The translations under genes were made by a program, and so were the position numbers. The notes under the pieces are model-generated. The model saw only the letters and a list, made by a program, of their open reading frames with translations, was not told the DNA's origin and searched no databases. A stretch of DNA of 64,000 nt from JBELHR01 sp049607205. Lineage in GTDB: Bacteria > Bacteroidota > Bacteroidia > Flavobacteriales > Flavobacteriaceae. The DNA is taken from the NCBI GenBank assembly GCA_049607205.1, contig JBMYWH010000001.1, forward strand, positions 1 to 64,000. The letters are read 5' to 3'. The number at the start of each line of letters is the position of its first letter. The stretch's first letter is position 1. Positions 59,084 through 64,000 of the stretch are shown here, piece after piece.

Positions 59084-59111
59084 AGCATGGACCTAAGTCC
59101 ATGCTTTTTTT
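59084..59111 (+). terminator. Intrinsic terminator of the small membrane protein gene
   Basis: AGCATGGAC at 59084-59092 pairs perfectly with GTCCATGCT at 59097-59105 around CTAA, followed by Ts to 59111. The convergent transporter gene stops at 59110. Confidence 0.9.
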
Positions 59112-59796
59112 ATATCTTAATTTCATCCATTGGCCCTAATTTAAAATGCTTGCGCATAGCATAAACTAGAAGGTATAATAATGGAGTATCTAGAAAAGCA
59201 ACAAGGATTTTAAATAAAATACCACTCGCGATCAAGGTCCAGAATAGATCCCATGGGAGTACCCCGAAAACACTTAGAAGAAGCACCACAGTAAAGGTAT
59301 CAATGAATTGAGAACTGAATGTACTAAGATTGTTTCTCAGCCAAAGCATGCGTCCTTTGGTTAGGTTTTTCCAAAAATGATAGATCCGAATGTCAACGAA
59401 TTGCGCAAGAAGATAGGCCATCATTGAAGCTAAAACAGCAACAGGTGACAGACTAAAGACATTGTTAAATGTTTGATCGTCTATAGGAGAAGCTTCAATA
59501 GCATTAGTTTGGTTTGCGACTAAGAGGATTCCCATTGAAAAGAAAGAGGCTATAATTCCAGCGATAACGACTTGATTGGCCTTTTTTTGACCATATATCT
59601 CAGAGATTAAGTCGGTAATCAAAAAAGTGATGGGATAAGGAAGTATACCAACAGATAATTCAAATCTATACCAGCCAAACGGCTCCCAGTAAAAGAATTT
59701 TTGAAAGATCAGGTTTGAAGCCACTAATGAGGCAATAAACATGGAAGCCATGATTAAATATATCAATTTTCCTTGTTCTAAACGTTTTGTTTCCAT
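59110..59796 (-). CDS. Queuosine precursor transporter (YhhQ/VUT family)
   Basis: The 228-residue membrane protein has about six helices and the family signatures YPITFLITDLISEIYGQKKANQVV, YLLAQFVDIRIYHFWK, WLRNNLSTFSSQFIDT and a C-terminal PLLYLLVYAMRK. YhhQ proteins take up preQ0, preQ1 or queuine. queA in the same window supports this role. The gene ends in the terminator of the convergent small membrane-protein gene. Confidence 0.88.
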   Translation of the reverse strand: METKRLEQGKLIYLIMASMFIASLVASNLIFQKFFYWEPFGWYRFELSVGILPYPITFLITDLISEIYGQKKANQVVIAGIIASFFSMGILLVANQTNAIEASPIDDQTFNNVFSLSPVAVLASMMAYLLAQFVDIRIYHFWKNLTKGRMLWLRNNLSTFSSQFIDTFTVVLLLSVFGVLPWDLFWTLIASGILFKILVAFLDTPLLYLLVYAMRKHFKLGPMDEIKI

Positions 59797-59835
59797 CTTA
59801 TCAAAGTTATAAAATAATCTTTAGTAAAGATTTTT

Positions 59836-59843
59836 TACTTTTG
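59836..59843 (+). promoter_or_regulatory. -7 box of fabD
   Basis: TACTTTTG matches TAnnTTTG, 26 bases upstream of the fabD ATG at 59870. Confidence 0.6.
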
Positions 59844-59869
59844 TAATTAAATAAAATCAATTTGTTTAA

Positions 59870-60751
59870 ATGAAAGCATATATTTTTCCTGGACAAGGAG
59901 CCCAATTCCCTGGAATGGGACTAGACTTGTACGAAAATTCAGACTTAGCTCAAGACCTTTTTGAGAAAGCGAATAAAATATTAGGATTTAGCATTACAGA
60001 CATTATGTTTGAAGGAGATGCAGATCAATTAAAACAAACCAAAGTGACTCAACCTGCAATATTTTTGCATTCTGTTATATTAGCAAAGACTCTTGGAGAA
60101 GATTTCAGACCAGATATGGTTGCTGGACATTCTCTAGGAGAAATTTCAGCTCTAGTTGCCGCAGGGGTGTTGAGTTTTGAAGATGGATTAGTTTTAGTAT
60201 CAAAAAGAGCTTATGCAATGCAAACGGCTTGCGAGATTCAACCTTCTACGATGGCCGCAGTTCTAGGACTTGAGGATCAAGTTGTGGAAGATGTTTGTTC
60301 GGGTGTTGATGGAGTAGTGGTTGCTGCGAATTACAATTGTCCTGGTCAATTGGTTATTTCGGGAGAAACATCTGCAGTTGAGAAGGCTTGTGAACTTCTT
60401 AAAGAAAAAGGAGCGAAACGTGCACTTTTACTTCCTGTTGGAGGAGGGTTTCATTCACCTATGATGGAGCCGGCAAGAGAAGAATTGGCAATTGCCATAG
60501 AGAATACAACTTTTAACGCTCCAATCTGTCCTGTCTATCAGAATGTCGTGGCTCAAGCAGTTACTTCCCCTGAGGAGATTAAGAAAAACCTAATGAAGCA
60601 GTTGACAGCTCCAGTAAGATGGACCCAGTCAATTCAGCAAATGATTGCTGATGGTGCCACGGAATTTATTGAAATAGGACCGGGTAAAGTTTTACAAGGT
60701 TTAATGAGAAAAATAGATCGAAGTGTTACTGCATCTAGTATAAACGCTTAA
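59870..60751 (+). CDS. fabD: Malonyl-CoA:ACP transacylase
   Basis: This 293-residue fatty-acid synthesis enzyme loads malonyl groups onto ACP. Motifs: FPGQGAQFPGMG at the start, QPAIFLHSV, the nucleophile elbow GHSLGE with S88, the catalytic His in GGGFHSPMM and EIGPGKVLQGL near the end. It has its own promoter and terminator. Confidence 0.96.
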   Translation: MKAYIFPGQGAQFPGMGLDLYENSDLAQDLFEKANKILGFSITDIMFEGDADQLKQTKVTQPAIFLHSVILAKTLGEDFRPDMVAGHSLGEISALVAAGVLSFEDGLVLVSKRAYAMQTACEIQPSTMAAVLGLEDQVVEDVCSGVDGVVVAANYNCPGQLVISGETSAVEKACELLKEKGAKRALLLPVGGGFHSPMMEPAREELAIAIENTTFNAPICPVYQNVVAQAVTSPEEIKKNLMKQLTAPVRWTQSIQQMIADGATEFIEIGPGKVLQGLMRKIDRSVTASSINA

Positions 60752-60757
60752 TAATTT

Positions 60758-60789
60758 AAAAGGCCCTTTTTGAAAAAAGGGCCTTTTTT
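60758..60789. terminator. Terminator between fabD and galE
   Basis: AAAAGGCCCTTTTT and AAAAAGGGCCTTTTTT form a stem of about 13 bp around a three-base loop. It is stronger for the plus strand (T6) than the minus strand (T4), and lies between converging genes. Confidence 0.8.
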
Positions 60790-60794
60790 ATGTT

Positions 60795-61805
60795 TTATGA
60801 GCATTTTTTTTGCCATTCCCAAGCGGATTTTAAGGCGGATTTTAGAGTTTCTTCTGCTTTCCATCCTAGTTCATGGTTGGCCTTTTGAGTATCTGCATAA
60901 GCAGAAGTGATATCTCCAGCTCTTCTTCCTACAATTTTATAAGGAAGTTTTAGGTCATTTACTTTTTCAAAAGTTTTAATAATCTCTAATACAGAGGTAC
61001 CTAAACCGGTTCCTACATTAAAAATCTCGAAATTTCCTTTGTTATCATTCTTAAGTAATCGTTCTAGGGCAGCTATATGAGCTTTAGCTAAGTCTACTAC
61101 ATGGATATAGTCTCTGACTGCTGTGCCATCCTCAGTAGGATAATCATCCCCGAAAACACTTAGTTCTTTGCGAATACCAGCGGCAGTTTGACAAACAAAC
61201 GGAATTAGATTTTGTGGTACTCCAAGTGGTAGCTCGCCAATTTTAGCTGAGGCATGTGCCCCTACAGGATTGAAGTATCTTAGAGCGATAGCTTTGAAAT
61301 TACTAACTTTACAAGTGTCTTTGATGATTTCTTCGCCAATTTGCTTTGTGTTTCCATAGGGAGATTCTGCCGTCTTAGTTGGGGCGGATTCTGTGATGGG
61401 AAGCTGATCAGCTTGACCGTATACGGTGCAAGAAGAAGAAAAGATGAAGTTGCTTAACGATCTCTCGGTCATCTCTTCTAGGACGTAGACAAGTGTATTG
61501 ATATTGTTTTCATAATATTTCAAAGGCTGTTCCACGCTTTCTCCAACAGCTTTTGAGGCGGCAAAATGAATAAGTCCATCAGGCCTGTTGGTCTCAAAAT
61601 AATCGTGAACGGCGTTTTTATCTTTTAGATCCAGTTCCGTAAAAGAAGGCTTAATTCCTGTGATTGATGTTATTTGATCCAATACCTCAATCTTTGTATT
61701 TGATAAATCATCTATGATTTGAACTTCATATCCAGCTTCTTGAAGCTGTACTACTGTATGTGATCCGATATAGCCTAAACCTCCGGTAACTAGAATCTTT
61801 TTCAT
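60795..61805 (-). CDS. galE: UDP-glucose 4-epimerase
   Basis: The 336-residue SDR enzyme has the NAD-binding GGLGYIGSHTVVQL, HFAASKAVGESV, FSSSCTVYG with catalytic Ser and the Y150-xxx-K154 pair in SPYGNTKQ. The C-terminal half has LRYFNPVGAHASAKIGE and VRDYIHVVDLAKAH. It interconverts UDP-glucose and UDP-galactose for surface polysaccharide. It overlaps the aminotransferase gene by 4 bases and follows it. Confidence 0.94.
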   Translation of the reverse strand: MKKILVTGGLGYIGSHTVVQLQEAGYEVQIIDDLSNTKIEVLDQITSITGIKPSFTELDLKDKNAVHDYFETNRPDGLIHFAASKAVGESVEQPLKYYENNINTLVYVLEEMTERSLSNFIFSSSCTVYGQADQLPITESAPTKTAESPYGNTKQIGEEIIKDTCKVSNFKAIALRYFNPVGAHASAKIGELPLGVPQNLIPFVCQTAAGIRKELSVFGDDYPTEDGTAVRDYIHVVDLAKAHIAALERLLKNDNKGNFEIFNVGTGLGTSVLEIIKTFEKVNDLKLPYKIVGRRAGDITSAYADTQKANHELGWKAEETLKSALKSAWEWQKKCS

Positions 61806-62944
61806 GCTTTAGTCTTAAAAAAATGTTTAATATGCTTTGTTATATACTCCAGTTGTTCTGAATCGAGTTCGGTGTGCATGGGTAATGCAATTACGCTATT
61901 GCACAAATCTGAGGTCACAGGAGTATGAGTGTTATTTGAAATAAGGTCTTTATAAGCCTCTTGAGTACTTAAAGGACTTGGGTAATAGATAGCCGATGGA
62001 ATGCCTACGGTTTTAAGATAAGTTTGTAATTCATTTCTTAAACCGTCATGAACCTTTAAGACATACTGATGGAAAACATGGGCAAAAGAATGAGTATTTC
62101 TTATAACTGGACATTCTAATTGAGAAAGTTCAGATAATTCCTTAGAATAATAGTCAGCAGCGGTCCTTCTGGCTTCTGCATAATGGTCCAGAGATTTAAG
62201 CTTAACATCTAATAAGGCCGCCTGAATGGTGTCTAATCGAGAGTTTATACCAATTTCAGTATAAGTATAACGTTTATACATACCGTGATTGGCCAGGGCT
62301 CTTAATTTTCTTGCTAATTCATCATTGTTGGTGAAAATAGCTCCACCATCTCCATAAGCTCCTAGATTTTTACTTGGAAAAAATGAAGTGGTTCCTATGT
62401 CACCTACAGTTCCCGCTTTGTGTCGACTCCCATTACTTAAAATAAGATCAGCTCCAAGAGCTTGGGCAGTGTCTTCAATGACAGGGATCTTATGGTGGTT
62501 TGCAATGTTGAGGATTTCCTCCATCTGAGCAGCTTGTCCGAAAAGATGAACGGGAATTATGGCTTTTGTTTTAGAGTTAATAGCTCTTTTTAAAGCTTCA
62601 ATACTCATATTGAAGTCCTCTGGGTCAACGTCAATTAAAACGGGTTTGAGACCCAATAAGCCTATAACTTCTACTGTTGCTGCAAAAGTAAAATCCGTGG
62701 TAATGACTTCATCTCCTTGCTTTAAATTAAGAGACATTAAGGCAAGCTGGAGTGCATCTGTACCATTTCCGCAAGAAACGACATGTTTAACTCCTAGGTA
62801 ATTTGCTAAATTGTTTTCAAATTCTTGAACTGCACTTCCTTTGATAAAAGAAGTTTGATCGATTACACTTTGAATCGCTGAATCAATTTCAGGTTTGATT
62901 TTTTCATATTGACCCTTTAGGTCAACCATTTGAATCGTTTTCAT
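61802..62944 (-). CDS. DegT/DnrJ/EryC1-family sugar aminotransferase
   Basis: The 380-residue PLP enzyme has CGNGTDALQLALMSL, VHLFGQAAQ, IEDTAQALGA, the PLP lysine K192 in SFFPSKNLGAYGDGG and NSRLDTIQAALLDVKL. It aminates a keto-sugar nucleotide for surface glycan or lipopolysaccharide. It is followed by galE with a 4-base overlap; other glycan genes are not in the window. Confidence 0.92.
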   Translation of the reverse strand: MKTIQMVDLKGQYEKIKPEIDSAIQSVIDQTSFIKGSAVQEFENNLANYLGVKHVVSCGNGTDALQLALMSLNLKQGDEVITTDFTFAATVEVIGLLGLKPVLIDVDPEDFNMSIEALKRAINSKTKAIIPVHLFGQAAQMEEILNIANHHKIPVIEDTAQALGADLILSNGSRHKAGTVGDIGTTSFFPSKNLGAYGDGGAIFTNNDELARKLRALANHGMYKRYTYTEIGINSRLDTIQAALLDVKLKSLDHYAEARRTAADYYSKELSELSQLECPVIRNTHSFAHVFHQYVLKVHDGLRNELQTYLKTVGIPSAIYYPSPLSTQEAYKDLISNNTHTPVTSDLCNSVIALPMHTELDSEQLEYITKHIKHFFKTKA

Positions 62945-63033
62945 TGCAGAATATTGAAATGCTAAAGTATTAAAATTTTAAGGGCTCTCAAAAAAAAGGA
63001 GTTTGTTATATTGCATAAAAATTGAAGAATCAG

Positions 63034-64000
63034 ATGAAAAAAATCACCAAATTTTTTATAGGTCTAATAGCACTACTGTTAGTTGGCTATTGGGCAGTGA
63101 GTAGCTATTATAGGCCTCAGTATAGTGGAGATTTAACGCTAGAGGGTTTGTCCGATACAGTTGAGGTATATTACGATCAAATGGGGATACCTCATATCGA
63201 AGCCCAGTCCAATGAGGATGCCTATAAGGCACTTGGTTATGTGCATGCTCAAGATCGTTTGTGGCAAATGGAGCTCATGAGAAGAATAGCACCTGGTAGA
63301 TTAAGTGAGGTTTTGGGCGAAGCCACCGTGGAAACGGATAAGTTTTTTAAGGCTTTGAACTTGGAGCAGTATCATGAGAAGAGTCTTGCTTTTTTAGAAA
63401 AAGATGAGGCTTATTATCAAATGACCATGGCTTATCTTGATGGGGTTAACGAGTTTATTAAATCGGGTCCTACGCCGGTGGAATTTTCAATTCTTGGAAT
63501 AGAAAAAGAAAGCTATACCGTGAAGGATATTTTGAATGTAATTGGCTATATGAGTTTTAGCTTTTCAGATGCTCAAAAAGTAGATCCGTTACTCAGCGCT
63601 ATTCGACAGGATTTAGGGGATGCATACGCCGGAACTCTTGATGGGAGTATAGATCCGAACTCTACTTTGATCCATAATTTCAAACAAGATTTGGCTGTTG
63701 ATTTGAATTATTCAAACCAAGTAGCTCAGATTATGGAAAATCTACCTGTCCCAGCATTTATTGGTTCTAATTCTTGGGTGGTCGGTCCCCAGAAAACAGA
63801 GGAAGGGAAAGTGATTTTTGCTAACGATCCGCATATTGGCTATGCCCAACCTGGGGTGTGGTTTCAAGCACATGTCAAGACAGCAGACTATGAAATGTAT
63901 GGATTTCATCTAGGTTTAGTTCCATTTCCACTTCTAGCACATAATAGATCTTATGCTTATGGTCTAACTATGTTTTTAAATGATGATATGAACTTTTTTG
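63034..64000 (+). CDS. Penicillin acylase-family N-terminal nucleophile hydrolase (3' part missing)
   Basis: The first 322 codons are present. Residues 5-24 form an uncleaved hydrophobic anchor or signal. The chain has VEVYYDQMGIPHIEAQSNEDAYKALGYVHAQDRLWQMELMRR, typical of the alpha part, and a predicted autocleavage site at IGSNSWVVGP, where S245 would become the N-terminal nucleophile of the beta chain. Such enzymes are periplasmic amidases and their substrates may be acyl-homoserine lactones, aculeacin or peptides; the true one is not evident. The reading frame continues past the window edge. Confidence 0.9.
   Translation, partial: MKKITKFFIGLIALLLVGYWAVSSYYRPQYSGDLTLEGLSDTVEVYYDQMGIPHIEAQSNEDAYKALGYVHAQDRLWQMELMRRIAPGRLSEVLGEATVETDKFFKALNLEQYHEKSLAFLEKDEAYYQMTMAYLDGVNEFIKSGPTPVEFSILGIEKESYTVKDILNVIGYMSFSFSDAQKVDPLLSAIRQDLGDAYAGTLDGSIDPNSTLIHNFKQDLAVDLNYSNQVAQIMENLPVPAFIGSNSWVVGPQKTEEGKVIFANDPHIGYAQPGVWFQAHVKTADYEMYGFHLGLVPFPLLAHNRSYAYGLTMFLNDDMNFF

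Noticed and set aside
1..64000. CRISPR arrays, insertion sequences, phage genes, tRNA and rRNA genes
   Set aside because: None recognised by eye on either strand; no spaced repeats, transposase motifs or cloverleaf patterns were seen. A tRNAscan-SE or Infernal run would settle the RNA genes.

Overview
The window is a 64 kb chromosomal segment of a member of the Bacteroidota, most likely a marine or aquatic flavobacterium (class Flavobacteriia). Several things point there: AT-rich DNA; promoters of the Bacteroidota type (a TAnnTTTG -7 box, often with a TTTG/TTG -33 box 16-18 bases upstream) in front of many genes; almost no Shine-Dalgarno sequences; an Alternative Complex III operon (actABCDEF) joined to an aa3-type oxidase; an arginine operon with an N-acyl-ornithine carbamoyltransferase; and bacterial geranylgeranylglyceryl-phosphate-type synthase, DUF3127, DUF2797 and GH3-like genes. 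I see no phage, insertion sequence, CRISPR array, rRNA or tRNA gene. The segment is mostly conserved housekeeping DNA and its novelty lies in regulation and in protein variants.

Layout. 1-11.9 kb: a truncated SPOR-domain gene, then the respiratory operon actA-F/coxB/coxA, ended by a terminator. 12-16.7 kb: ruvB, a SulP anion transporter, and a sulfur pair (metallo-beta-lactamase/rhodanese fusion and a rhodanese lipoprotein). 16.7-21.2 kb, minus strand: a TonB-dependent receptor behind a TPP riboswitch, preceded by pnuT, a GGGP synthase and a phosphopantetheinyl transferase. 21.3-32.3 kb: ahcY (plus), then comM, ppc and a pabB-hydrolase-tilS-dsbD operon (minus).

32.3-41.6 kb: a complete arginine operon (GNAT acyltransferase-argG-argC-proC-argD-argF'-argB-argE-argH) behind a 300-base leader. 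The leader encodes an arginine-rich peptide of 24 residues with 7 Arg, carries candidate attenuator hairpins, and contains a second, Arg-containing mini-ORF. It looks like a ribosome-mediated attenuator and is the most interesting element here.

41.6-47.2 kb, minus strand: lpd, an M3 peptidase, purE, purK and a lipoprotein that resembles a Rieske protein without its histidine ligands. 47.3-55.2 kb, plus strand: greA, a HIT protein, a flavin reductase, a DUF3127 OB-fold protein with an SSB-like tail, aat, a MazG-like protein, aroA, queA, rlmN and a polyprenyl synthase. 55.2-64 kb: a GH3-like protein, a DUF2797 protein, an orphan LacI regulator, an unrecognised small membrane protein, a queuosine-precursor transporter, fabD, galE, a DegT-family aminotransferase and the start of a penicillin acylase-family gene.

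How the genes work together. ActA-F oxidises menaquinol and passes electrons to the CoxAB oxidase. The TPP riboswitch places the outer-membrane receptor, and by proximity PnuT, in thiamine uptake. The arginine operon runs from glutamate to arginine through N-acylated intermediates. queA and the YhhQ-type transporter both serve queuosine. Everything here is read by eye: family names come from recognised motifs, not database searches.
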